A DNA stretch of 23,323 nt from an uncultured Ellagibacter sp. (GTDB lineage: Bacteria; Actinomycetota; Coriobacteriia; Coriobacteriales; Eggerthellaceae): the NCBI GenBank assembly GCA_934661105.1, contig CAKUIV010000017.1, positions 1 to 23,323 on the forward strand, read 5' to 3'. The translations under genes and the position numbers were made by a program. The notes under the pieces were generated by a model. That model was not told where the DNA came from, made no database searches, and saw only the letters and a program-made list of their open reading frames with translations. This document shows positions 1 to 7,430 of this stretch, in pieces (within the stretch, counting starts at the first letter, position 1; each line of letters starts with the position of its first letter).

Positions 1-477
1 CGGGCCAAGTCCCTCTACGAGCGCGCCATAGCGGCCGGCGACGAGCGCTGGGCCACGAACCACCTCGCCAACCTGATCCGCGAGGAAGACCCCGAACGGG
101 CGAAGTCCCTGTACGAGCGGGCGATAGCCGCAGGCGACGAGTATTACGCCACGAACAACCTCGCCAGCCTCCTCCGCGAGGAAGATCCCGAGCGCGCAAA
201 GTCTCTGTACGAGCGCGCCATGGCCGCAGGCGACGAGCGCTGGGCCACGAACAACCTTGGGTGTCTTATCTGCGGTGATGACCCTGAAGGTGCCATCATT
301 CTCTTCGAGCGCGCTATGGCTGCGGGCAACGAGGAATGCGCTCCGTGCAACCTTGCGCATATGTTCGTTGCATCTGACCCCGAGAGAGCCCAGGCCCTCT
401 ACGAGCGCGCGCTGTCGTGCGGCGAAGTCGAGGCGATGTTGGGACTTGCATACCTTCTGCGAAGCTCCAATCCGGCC
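1..477 (+). repeat. Tandem 96-bp coding repeats (about five units)
   Basis: Units begin at 1, 97, 193, 289 and 385 and encode the 32-residue repeats of the truncated gene. The first three are close to identical in DNA (each begins cgggccaagtccct or a one- to three-base variant). The fourth and fifth are more diverged. High nucleotide identity among the first units suggests recent duplication or gene conversion, so copy number may vary between strains. Confidence 0.85.
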
Positions 478-621
478 AGGTCGGCAAGCCTTGTCTCCGA
501 AGCGAAGGCGTCGGAGGGGCTGTCGGAAGCGATCGAGTTCATCAAGGAGAGCTATTCGGCGGTCTCTCCGTGCTGCGTTGCCGAGATGGCGCGGTTCCTT
601 TCGGAAGAGGGGATTTCCTAG
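1..621 (+). CDS. Sel1/TPR-like repeat protein, 5' end cut off by the window
   Basis: The reading frame is open from base 1 to the TAG at 619-621, so only the C-terminal 206 residues are present. It consists of near-identical 32-residue helical repeats with the pattern RAKSLYERAIAAGDE..A.NNLA.L.REEDPE. There are four clear copies, a fifth of about 31 residues, and a non-repeat tail of about 50 residues with two adjacent cysteines. Alternating short amphipathic helices with conserved Ala/Gly/Leu/Tyr resemble Sel1-like or tetratricopeptide repeats, which act as protein-protein scaffolds. The unit is shorter than the usual 36-residue Sel1 or 34-residue TPR unit, so the exact family is uncertain. 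No signal peptide or catalytic domain is visible in the part present. It converges on the next gene, and the two stop codons overlap within CTAG (618-621). The true start and any N-terminal domain lie outside the window. Confidence 0.8.
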   Translation, partial: RAKSLYERAIAAGDERWATNHLANLIREEDPERAKSLYERAIAAGDEYYATNNLASLLREEDPERAKSLYERAMAAGDERWATNNLGCLICGDDPEGAIILFERAMAAGNEECAPCNLAHMFVASDPERAQALYERALSCGEVEAMLGLAYLLRSSNPARSASLVSEAKASEGLSEAIEFIKESYSAVSPCCVAEMARFLSEEGIS

Positions 622-1403
622 CGGCCGGATCCGCCGTGCTCGCTCGCGCCGTTCGCATCGGGGGAAGATCCGTCGCTCGGCGTCGCCTGCGAGGGCGAGC
701 CCGTCTGCTGGCCGAAGGGTTCGCTTTGCTGCCCGTAAGGGTTCTGCTGCCCATAGGGGGACTGCCCGTAGGGGGAGTCGGGGTTGCCCGAGGGTTGCTG
801 CTGGGTGTACCCGTACGGCTGCTGCTGGCCGTAGCCGTAGGGCTGCTGTGGGTTGTAGCCGTAGGGCTGGCCGTAGCCGTAAGGAGACTGGCCGTTGTAC
901 CCGTAAGGCGGCTGCTCGGCGGGCGCTTTCTTCAGCTTGTTGAGGTATACGGCCGAGATGATGAGCAGCGCCATGGTGACGAGGTTGCCTATGAGAAGCG
1001 ATGCGACGGCGCCGATGATCGCCCAGACGAACGTCATGTTGAGCTTCCCGCGGCGTGCGCAGTTGCGGATGCCGAGGATGCCCGAAACGAGCGGCACGAC
1101 CGACCCGATGAGCCCCCATGCCAGGGCGAACGCTCCCAGCCCGAAGACGACACCCATGACAGTCGAGGCGTCGGTTTCGCTGAGCGCCTGGTAGACGGCG
1201 TAATCGTCATCGAAATAGTTCGTGTTGCCTTGAGCGGTTTCTTGCAGCTCTTGGTTCAGCTCGGAGACGAAAGAGGGGTCGTTCGCGACCACGCCGAAGG
1301 CGGCAAGGGCGGCGAAGCCGAGGATCACGGCAAGAATGCTCAGTGCCGATAAGACGACGACGGCGATGCTTAAACCCCGCACGGTTTTCGCGTCGGAACT
1401 CAT
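618..1403 (-). CDS. Small multi-pass membrane protein with Pro-Tyr-Gly-Gln-rich tail
   Basis: A 261-residue protein starting at the ATG complementary to 1401-1403, preceded by a good AAAGGAG site. A short N-terminus leads into a first hydrophobic segment (about residues 11-35). An acidic, Asn/Gln-rich loop (about 40-75) follows, then two long hydrophobic segments (about 83-112 and 122-150) separated by a basic RNCARRGK stretch. From about residue 158 to the end the protein is low-complexity, built from PYGYGQQ-, PYGYNPQ- and PYGQ-type motifs, then Ser/Pro/Gly. I do not recognise a named family. Membrane proteins with proline/tyrosine/glutamine-rich tails are common in Actinomycetota, where the tail is usually disordered. 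No enzymatic motif is seen. It is convergent with the repeat protein downstream and divergent from the alcohol dehydrogenase gene. A longer in-frame start upstream (to 1535) is unlikely because it would pass through this ribosome site. Confidence 0.85.
   Translation of the reverse strand: MSSDAKTVRGLSIAVVVLSALSILAVILGFAALAAFGVVANDPSFVSELNQELQETAQGNTNYFDDDYAVYQALSETDASTVMGVVFGLGAFALAWGLIGSVVPLVSGILGIRNCARRGKLNMTFVWAIIGAVASLLIGNLVTMALLIISAVYLNKLKKAPAEQPPYGYNGQSPYGYGQPYGYNPQQPYGYGQQQPYGYTQQQPSGNPDSPYGQSPYGQQNPYGQQSEPFGQQTGSPSQATPSDGSSPDANGASEHGGSGR
690..916 (-). repeat. Low-complexity coding repeat (PYGYGQQ-type tail)
   Basis: On the + strand this reads as repeated ccgtagggctgctg / gccgtagccgtagggctg units, irregular in length. 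It encodes the Pro-Tyr-Gly-Gln tail of the membrane protein. It is a slippage-prone stretch. Confidence 0.75.
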
Positions 1404-1437
1404 GGAGAATCTCCTTTCGGGAAACGTTTTCGTTGCA

Positions 1438-1445
1438 AGTATACT
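1438..1445. promoter_or_regulatory. Possible shared -10 element between divergent genes
   Basis: The palindrome AGTATACT contains a TATACT -10-like hexamer on each strand. It lies in the 158-base gap between the membrane protein (-) and the alcohol dehydrogenase (+). No convincing -35 is seen for either direction, so this is only a candidate. Confidence 0.3.
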
Positions 1446-1561
1446 ATGGCGGTAAGGTCGCGCTTGTAGCGCCCTGGTGCGCATTGCGCAACGTTTCGGC
1501 AACGCGTGCCGGGCGGGTTCGCCTCGGCGCTCCAAGCTGTTTTCTACGAGAAGGGGAATGC

Positions 1562-2746
1562 ATGCAAGACTTCGAATTCATGTCGCCGACTCAGTTCGTG
1601 TTCGGGCGTGCTGCCGAGAAGAAGGTGGGTGCGAAGCTCGCCGAGAGAGGCGCGCGCAAGGTTCTCGTCCACTTCGGCGGGCGCAGTGCGCAGAGAAGCG
1701 GGCTTCTCGATCGCGTGCGCGAATCGCTTGACGAGGCGGGCATCGAGCATGTGGAGCTCGGCGGCGTGCGGCCGAACCCCGAGATCACGCTCGTGCGCGA
1801 GGGCGTCGCGCTCTGCAAGAAGGAAGGCGTCGACTGGGTCTTGGCCGTCGGCGGCGGATCGGTCATCGACTCGGCGAAGGCCATCGCGAACGGCGCCTGC
1901 ATCGACGAGGACGTGTGGGAGCTGTTCGCGACGAAGAAGCCGAACCCCACGGTGCTCCCCATCGCCGTGGTGCTCACCATTCCCGCGGCGGGCAGCGAGG
2001 CGTCCAAGAACACCGTGGTGAGCAACGACGAGCTCGGCATGAAGACCGGTTACGGCAACGAGCACCAGCGCCCGAAGCTCGCGTTCATGAACCCCGAGCT
2101 CACCTTCACGCTGCCGCCCTTCCAGACGGCCGCCGGCATCACCGATATGTTCTGCCATCTGCTCGAGCGGTTCTTCGACGACGTGGGCGCGGTTCCCGTG
2201 ACCGACAATCTGAATCTTTCGCTTATGAAGACGGTGCGCGCCGAGGCGCCGCGCGTGCTTGCGAACCCGACCGATTACGAGGCGCGCGCGAACATCATGT
2301 GGGCGGGGATGCTGTGCCACCAGGGGCTTGCCGGTGTGGGGCGCCATGAGGATTGGGCAACCCACGGACTCGAGCACGAGCTTTCGGCGTACGACACCTC
2401 GATCACGCATGGGGCGGGGCTTGCCTGCATGTTCCCCGCTTGGATGGAATACACCCATAAGGAAAACCCCGGTAGGCTGGCTTTCTACGGGCGCGAGGTG
2501 TTCGGGCTTGCCCCGACGGGCGACGTCTGCGCCGATGCGCTCGCGGCTGCAGGGGAAACGCGCCGCTTCTTCGCGTCGCTCGGCATGCCGACGAGCCTGA
2601 CCGAGCTCGGTATCGGCGAGGACAAGATCGACGATGCCATCGAGAAGATGATCCCCACGCTGCGCAAGAACAAAGGCGACGTGTTCGGCAGCTTCAAGAA
2701 GCTCACCATGGAAGACGCCAAGGCGATTTACCGCCTGGCGCTGTAA
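1562..2746 (+). CDS. Iron-containing alcohol dehydrogenase (YqhD/butanol dehydrogenase type)
   Basis: A 394-residue cytoplasmic NAD(P)H-dependent alcohol/aldehyde oxidoreductase of the group III (iron-activated) family. These enzymes reduce fermentation aldehydes to alcohols. The start at 1562 follows AAGGGGA with five bases of spacing and gives MQDFEFMSPTQFVFG, the usual family N-terminus. The nucleotide-binding motif GGGSVIDSAKAIA is present. The family's four metal ligands are recognisable as D195, H199 (ITDMFCHLLE), H268 (WATHGLEHELSAY) and H283 (ITHGAG). This matches the spacing in E. coli YqhD except for one extra residue between the last two histidines. Length is typical for the family. 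The gene stands alone, with a divergent gene upstream and a strong terminator directly downstream. The physiological substrate cannot be read from the sequence; butanal-like aldehydes or methylglyoxal are possibilities. Confidence 0.93.
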   Translation: MQDFEFMSPTQFVFGRAAEKKVGAKLAERGARKVLVHFGGRSAQRSGLLDRVRESLDEAGIEHVELGGVRPNPEITLVREGVALCKKEGVDWVLAVGGGSVIDSAKAIANGACIDEDVWELFATKKPNPTVLPIAVVLTIPAAGSEASKNTVVSNDELGMKTGYGNEHQRPKLAFMNPELTFTLPPFQTAAGITDMFCHLLERFFDDVGAVPVTDNLNLSLMKTVRAEAPRVLANPTDYEARANIMWAGMLCHQGLAGVGRHEDWATHGLEHELSAYDTSITHGAGLACMFPAWMEYTHKENPGRLAFYGREVFGLAPTGDVCADALAAAGETRRFFASLGMPTSLTELGIGEDKIDDAIEKMIPTLRKNKGDVFGSFKKLTMEDAKAIYRLAL

Positions 2747-2793
2747 AAGCGCGAAACGAAGCCGCTTGCGAGTGCATTGCGGCGGCGAAAAGG

Positions 2794-2853
2794 CGCGCCC
2801 TGCGTCTCGCATCGGCTCGAATCGGCCACGCGACGCAGGGCGCGTTCTTTTTT
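2794..2853 (+). terminator. Rho-independent terminator after the alcohol dehydrogenase
   Basis: A perfect 13-bp stem pairs 2794-2806 (cgcgccctgcgtc) with 2832-2844 across a 25-base loop. It is followed by ttctttttt (2845-2853). On the opposite strand the stem is followed by ccttttc, so it may also help end the convergent holin-like transcript. Confidence 0.85.
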
Positions 2854-2860
2854 GCGCCGG

Positions 2861-3226
2861 TTAATCGCTGATGAGCGAATTCACGATCGACGACACGATG
2901 CTGATGACGATCGAGGCGATGATGGCCGCAAGGAAGCCGTCGATCTCGATTCCCGTTGCGAACAGTCCCTGGGTGAGGGACGAGGCGAGGCAGAGCAGAA
3001 GTGCGTTCACGACCAGGTAGAACACGCCGAGCGTGAGAATCGTGACGGGCAGGCTCAGGATTTGCAGGATAGGTTTCACGCCGATGTTCACAAGCGACAA
3101 CACGAGCGCGAAGAGCGCGACGGCTATCCACGAGCTTTGCCCTCCGACGACTTCCACGCCGGGGACGATCCAAGCTGCGGCTGCCACGGCGACGGCGGTT
3201 GCGAGCCAACGTGCGATGAAATTCAT
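2861..3226 (-). CDS. Four-helix membrane protein, phage holin family 4 (YvlD-like)
   Basis: A 121-residue, almost entirely hydrophobic protein. It starts at the ATG complementary to 3224-3226, after an AAAGGAAGG site that overlaps the stop codon of the upstream kinase gene. Four membrane segments are predicted at about residues 4-21, 33-50, 56-82 and 98-118. The stretch NIGVKPILQILSLPVTILTL is characteristic of the 'mycobacterial 4 TM phage holin, superfamily IV' group (the Phage_holin_4_2 family, which includes Bacillus YvlD). Despite the name, chromosomal members are mostly not lysis proteins; their function is poorly known, and some belong to envelope-stress operons. Only 13 bases separate it from the hybrid histidine kinase upstream on the same strand, so co-transcription is likely. 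No lysin or other phage gene is nearby. Confidence 0.87.
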   Translation of the reverse strand: MNFIARWLATAVAVAAAAWIVPGVEVVGGQSSWIAVALFALVLSLVNIGVKPILQILSLPVTILTLGVFYLVVNALLLCLASSLTQGLFATGIEIDGFLAAIIASIVISIVSSIVNSLISD

Positions 3227-3239
3227 TCGATACCTTCCT

Positions 3240-5546
3240 TTACGAGGACACGGTCCCGTCGTGCCCGTCTGCGTTGCCGGCGCGGCGCGATTCGAGGGAG
3301 AGCAGCGTCCGTGCGATGCCTTCGATGTTGAAGGGCTTCGCGACGTGGGCGTCCATGCCCGCATCGAGCGCCGCCTTCACGTCCTCGGCGTAGGCGTTCG
3401 CCGTGACGGCGAGGATGGCGATGCTTCGGGCGTCGTCTCGGGGGAGCGCCCTGATCGTGCGGGTGGCGGCGTACCCGTCCATGACGGGCATCATAACATC
3501 CATGAACAACGCGTCGAAGGTTCCCGGGGGATTATCGGAAAATACGCGCACCGCCTCTTCCCCGTTCTCGGCGCATTCGACCGTGCCGCCGCGGGCCTTG
3601 ATGAACTCGGAGAGGACGCGTTGGTTGATCGCATTGTCTTCTGCGATGAGGAAACGCTTGCCGGCGAAGGCGCGGTCGAGATCGGGCTTTCCGGGTTGCG
3701 TCTTCGCTGGTTTGCCCGTCCCGTCGGCATCGGCTTGATCGCTGGATATTCCCGTATCGCCGTTGCGTATGGCGGGTGCGTCTTCCGCGAAGGGGACGAG
3801 CGGCTCTTCTTTCGGAAGCTCGACTTCGACGGTGAATGCGGTGCCGTGTCCCTCCTCGCTTTCGACGTCGATGGTGCCGCCCATCGCGTCGACGATCGCC
3901 TTGGTGATGGTCATGCCGAGCCCGGTGCCGGTGATGTTCTTCGTGATGACGCGCTCGTCGCGCGAGAACGGGCGGAAGAGCTCCTGCATGAACGCGGGCG
4001 ACATGCCGATTCCCGTGTCGGAGACGACGATCTGCAGTCGTGCGAAATGCGGGTTCAAGGGCGCTATCTCGCGTATGGCGAAGTTAACGGTGCCGCCTTC
4101 GGGTGTGTACTTCACCGCGTTCGATAGCAGGTTCAGCATGATCTGCCGTCCGCGCAGCTCGTCGGCCGAAAGGAGCCGATGCTCCACGTCGGACGTGTCG
4201 ACGGTGAGGGTGACTCCCTTCTTCGCGGCTTCAGGCTCGATGATCGAAAGCACGCTCTCGACAGTGTCGTCGATGCAGCAGCGCGATTCGCGCAGGTTGA
4301 TCTCGCCGCTTTCGATTTTGGAGACGTCGAGCACGTCGTTCACGAGCCCGAGAAGATGGGTCGACGACGCCTCGATCGTGCGCAGGCATTCCCGCGTCTT
4401 TTCTTGGTTGGTGGGATCCTCCTGCGCGATGCGCGTCATGCCGATGATCGCGTTTATGGGCGTGCGGATGTCGTGCGACATGTTCGCAAGGAAGCTGCTT
4501 TTCGCGGCGTTCGCCGATTTCGCCAGATCGAGCGCTTGCTTGAGATGGTCGGCGTACTTCGCGTCGATGCGGCGGCGGTTGTTGCTCACAAGCGCCGAAA
4601 GAATCGCGCCGCCGAGCAGCGCGAGCACGAACGCGACGACGGCGATGGTGGTGACCTGGATCGTGTTCACGTTGGCGTTCACGTTCGCGGCGGGAACGGT
4701 GCCGACGAGCATCCAGCCCTGGAACCCGACGGGACGGTAGGTGAGGTAAAAGGCGGTGCCGTTTTCTCGATAGCGCATCGTCCTCGACGTTCCCGAAGCA
4801 AGGTCGCGTGCGAGCTCGTCGGCGCTTGAACCATCTGCGAACTCGGCGTTTTCCGCGAGATGGGCAAGAAGGTTCGTCTGATACGCTTCGCTTTCGCTCG
4901 TGGTGAAGACGACCCGCCCGTCGGGATAGACGACGGTGCTTGTCGAGGAGTCGTTGAAGATGCCGACGTCGAGTGCGGAAGTGAGGTCGGCCGCGTTGTA
5001 GCTGATCCCGATGGCATCATAGCGGAAGCCGTCGTATTCCTGCGGGGCGACGGACACGGCGAACAGCGTGGGCGCACCGCTTTCATGGGGCTTCGTGTCG
5101 ACGATGGCGTGGTCGAGCGACGATCCGAGCTCTTCGAGCTGGCCTTCAGTGTCGAATTCCCCAGTGTCTCCCGAAAGCGCGCGGTAGCGGTTGCCGTCGA
5201 GGAAGTAGAACGACGTGAATCCCCATTTCTCCTGTTCGCGCATAAGAAACGAAGCGACGGTAGGCGTATCTGGCGTATCGTCGCGTGCGGTTGCTTGCGA
5301 GTTTTGCGCGCCGAAGGTCGTCGTTGCGCCGATTTGCTCGATCGCGACGTTCCAGGTATCGAGGTGATTCCAAGTGTCGGTGGCAAGCGCGGTGAAGGTC
5401 TTGTCGATCTGCCCATAGATTTCCTCAAGATGTTGCGCGCTTTCGCGAAACACTTTCGCGTTGGTGAAATGGGCGTAGGAGACGCACGCGCCGACGATCG
5501 ACGCGAGGATGACGACGATGGCGATAAGAGTGCTCCTCCGTTGCAT
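3240..5546 (-). CDS. Hybrid sensor histidine kinase with extracytoplasmic sensor and C-terminal receiver
   Basis: A 768-residue membrane-bound signalling protein. Order of parts: transmembrane helix 1 (about 7-26), an extracytoplasmic sensor region of about 270 residues (Cache-like in size, with FYFLDGNRYRALSG and TVVYPDGRVVFTT), and transmembrane helix 2 (about 298-320). Next come a short linker with no clear HAMP or PAS domain and a HisKA domain with phospho-acceptor H358 in SFLANMSHDIRTPINAI. The ATPase domain has an N box (LLSNAVKYTPEGG), a G1 box (VSDTGIGMS), an F box (FRPFSRDERV) and a G2 box (GTGLGMTITKAI). The receiver domain has acidic pair E636/D637, phospho-acceptor D683 in FMDVMMPVMDGY, and the conserved lysine in HVAKPF. 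No histidine phosphotransfer domain is visible, so relay to a separate HPt protein and response regulator is expected; neither is in this window. The start follows a GAAGGG site. The holin-like gene directly downstream is probably in the same operon. The ligand is unknown. Confidence 0.93.
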   Translation of the reverse strand: MQRRSTLIAIVVILASIVGACVSYAHFTNAKVFRESAQHLEEIYGQIDKTFTALATDTWNHLDTWNVAIEQIGATTTFGAQNSQATARDDTPDTPTVASFLMREQEKWGFTSFYFLDGNRYRALSGDTGEFDTEGQLEELGSSLDHAIVDTKPHESGAPTLFAVSVAPQEYDGFRYDAIGISYNAADLTSALDVGIFNDSSTSTVVYPDGRVVFTTSESEAYQTNLLAHLAENAEFADGSSADELARDLASGTSRTMRYRENGTAFYLTYRPVGFQGWMLVGTVPAANVNANVNTIQVTTIAVVAFVLALLGGAILSALVSNNRRRIDAKYADHLKQALDLAKSANAAKSSFLANMSHDIRTPINAIIGMTRIAQEDPTNQEKTRECLRTIEASSTHLLGLVNDVLDVSKIESGEINLRESRCCIDDTVESVLSIIEPEAAKKGVTLTVDTSDVEHRLLSADELRGRQIMLNLLSNAVKYTPEGGTVNFAIREIAPLNPHFARLQIVVSDTGIGMSPAFMQELFRPFSRDERVITKNITGTGLGMTITKAIVDAMGGTIDVESEEGHGTAFTVEVELPKEEPLVPFAEDAPAIRNGDTGISSDQADADGTGKPAKTQPGKPDLDRAFAGKRFLIAEDNAINQRVLSEFIKARGGTVECAENGEEAVRVFSDNPPGTFDALFMDVMMPVMDGYAATRTIRALPRDDARSIAILAVTANAYAEDVKAALDAGMDAHVAKPFNIEGIARTLLSLESRRAGNADGHDGTVSS

Positions 5547-5819
5547 AAGACAACCCTTCGCGAGCCATTATTCGTTAGCTTACCAGGAGAAACGCTTTCA
5601 TTCCCGAATCGATTCCGAGCTGTAATCTCCAAGGCGAGCCCCTTTTCCCGGAACCGCGGCTTTCGACCTTGCGCGGCGGCGTGTTCGTTTTTGCGGCGGA
5701 AATGCCGCATCGGTTGCCGGCTGCGGCTTCTCTTGTGACACAATGAGGGGAACATCAGGCGAATCGGGTGCGCACTGCGGGCGATGGCGCGTAATAAATA
5801 GAAGGAAAAGGCGGGGAAG

Positions 5820-7430
5820 ATGGCGTCTCATAAGGACGGGAAGAAGGCTGCGAAGGGTTCGGGCCGCAAAAAGACGAAGTTGGCGGCAGGCAAATCTGGC
5901 AAGCCGCGCAAAGGGAAGGCTGTCTCGTCTGCCGGCGAGGCGAAACGGGGGAGCGCCGATCGCGGCCGTGTTCAGCGGCCTGAAACGCGGGAAAAGCGCC
6001 AATCAGGCGCCAAGCAGGGCCTCCATCAGGCGAAGTCGAATTCTCCTTGCCCGGTTGATGCGCGATGCGGCGGGTGCAGGAACCTGGCCGTCCCCTACAA
6101 GCTGCAGCTCGTGCGCAAGCAGGTCGCCATCGAGCGCCTCTTCGACGGCATCGCCGACGAGCGCACGTTTTCCGTCATCAAGGGCATGAAGGACCCGTAC
6201 CATTACCGCAACAAGGTGATTTCCCCCTTCGCGCCGGGCAAGAAGCTCTCGCCTGCACCGGCGAAGGATGCCAAGGGCAAGGCGGCCTCGAAGGGCAAGC
6301 ATCTGCCAGCGCGCTACGAGATCCTGACCGGCATGTATGCCGCTGGCACGCACGACCTCGTGCCGACCGACCGCTGCCTCATCGAGAACGAGGTCGCGAA
6401 GAAGGTCACGCTGGCCGTGCGCGACATCATGAGAAAGCACGGTATCTCGGCGTACCGCGAAAGCACGGGCACGGGCTTCATGCGCCATGCCGTGGTGCGC
6501 GTGGGACATGCGAGCGGGGAAGTGCTGGTCACGCTCGTCACCAACAGCGACGAGTTCCCCTCGTCGAAGTCGTTCTGCCGCGAGCTTATCCATCGCTGCC
6601 CCCAGGTGACGACCGTCGTGCAGAACGTGAACGAGCGCCAGACGAACGTCATCTTAGGCGACAAGGAGCGCGTGCTGTACGGCCCCGGGTTCATCCTAGA
6701 CGAGCTGTGCGGGTTGAGCTTCCGCATTTCATCGAAGTCGTTTTACCAGGTGAACGCCGCGCAGACGGAGGTTTTGTACCGCTGCGCCATGGACCTTGCG
6801 CGCTTTGATGGCACGCAGACCGCGATCGACGCGTACTGCGGGACGGGGACCATCGGGCTTGTGGCCGCGAAGAGCGGCGCCGCGCGTGTGATCGGCGTCG
6901 ACAGCGTGGAGGCTGCCATCCGCGACGCGCAGCAGAACGCACGCCACAACGGCGTCGACAACGCCGAGTTCGTCGCAGCCGACGCGACTGCGTTCATGGA
7001 GGACCTCGCGCGCGACGGCCTGCCGGAAGACGCTGGCGACCTGGTCATTCTCATGGACCCGCCGCGTGCCGGGTCGACGGAGCGCTTCCTTCGTGCGGCG
7101 GCGTCGCTTAAGCCTGCGCGCATCGTCTACGTGTCGTGCAATCCCGAAACGCAGGAGCGCGACGTCGAGCTTCTGTACGACCTGGGGTATCGCGTCGTTG
7201 CGGTGCAACCCGTCGATATGTTTCCGCATACCGACCACATCGAGTGCGTCGTCGCGCTCGAGCCGGCCGATTCCCCTGCGGCGAAGCGTCTTGCGGCGGA
7301 CGAAGACGAGGAAGATGATGGCGCGGCCGGCGCCGCAGGCGTCGAGGTGGAAGATGCCGAAGGGGAAGACGTCGATGCCCTCGAGCTGACTGACGACGAT
7401 GCTTCTCCTGATGAGGGGCTTTCGCGATGA
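5820..7430 (+). CDS. rlmD: 23S rRNA (uracil-C5)-methyltransferase, RlmD/RumA family
   Basis: A 536-residue SAM-dependent RNA methyltransferase that methylates C5 of a 23S rRNA uridine (U1939 in E. coli; U747 as well in RlmCD-type enzymes). The four iron-sulfur cluster cysteines are recognisable: C77, C83 and C86 (CPVDARCGGC) and C186 (PTDRCLIENE). Also present are the SAM site DAYCGTGTIGLVAA (from D337), the DPPRAG motif, and catalytic C440 in YVSCNPETQERD. Unusually, a Lys/Arg/Gly-rich N-terminal extension of about 75 residues precedes the first cysteine, and an acidic Asp/Glu-rich tail of about 45 residues ends the protein. Start 5820 is chosen for the AAGGCGGGGA stretch just upstream. The stop overlaps the tilS start (ATGA), implying translational coupling. 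The 273-base gap upstream separates it from the divergent kinase gene. A possible weak promoter is TTGCCG at 5714 with CACAAT at 5739 (19-base spacing). Family assignment is firm; the exact uridine is inferred. Confidence 0.93.
   Translation: MASHKDGKKAAKGSGRKKTKLAAGKSGKPRKGKAVSSAGEAKRGSADRGRVQRPETREKRQSGAKQGLHQAKSNSPCPVDARCGGCRNLAVPYKLQLVRKQVAIERLFDGIADERTFSVIKGMKDPYHYRNKVISPFAPGKKLSPAPAKDAKGKAASKGKHLPARYEILTGMYAAGTHDLVPTDRCLIENEVAKKVTLAVRDIMRKHGISAYRESTGTGFMRHAVVRVGHASGEVLVTLVTNSDEFPSSKSFCRELIHRCPQVTTVVQNVNERQTNVILGDKERVLYGPGFILDELCGLSFRISSKSFYQVNAAQTEVLYRCAMDLARFDGTQTAIDAYCGTGTIGLVAAKSGAARVIGVDSVEAAIRDAQQNARHNGVDNAEFVAADATAFMEDLARDGLPEDAGDLVILMDPPRAGSTERFLRAAASLKPARIVYVSCNPETQERDVELLYDLGYRVVAVQPVDMFPHTDHIECVVALEPADSPAAKRLAADEDEEDDGAAGAAGVEVEDAEGEDVDALELTDDDASPDEGLSR

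Noticed and set aside
257..943. Arg-rich + strand frames across the end of the repeat protein and the membrane-protein gene
   Set aside because: Composition is typical of out-of-frame GC-rich DNA, there is no ribosome site, and they conflict with two well-supported genes.
1544..2812. A 422-codon minus-strand frame opposite the alcohol dehydrogenase gene
   Set aside because: It is a shadow of a gene with intact metal ligands and nucleotide motif, and it spans that gene's terminator.
2861..3226. Prophage remnant suggested by the holin-like gene
   Set aside because: Chromosomal members of this family are widespread, no other phage gene is nearby, and it forms an operon with a histidine kinase.
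5606..5615. Palindrome GAATCGATTC in the kinase/rlmD gap as an operator
   Set aside because: A 10-bp palindrome is easily found by chance, no second copy is near, and it has no clear relation to a promoter.
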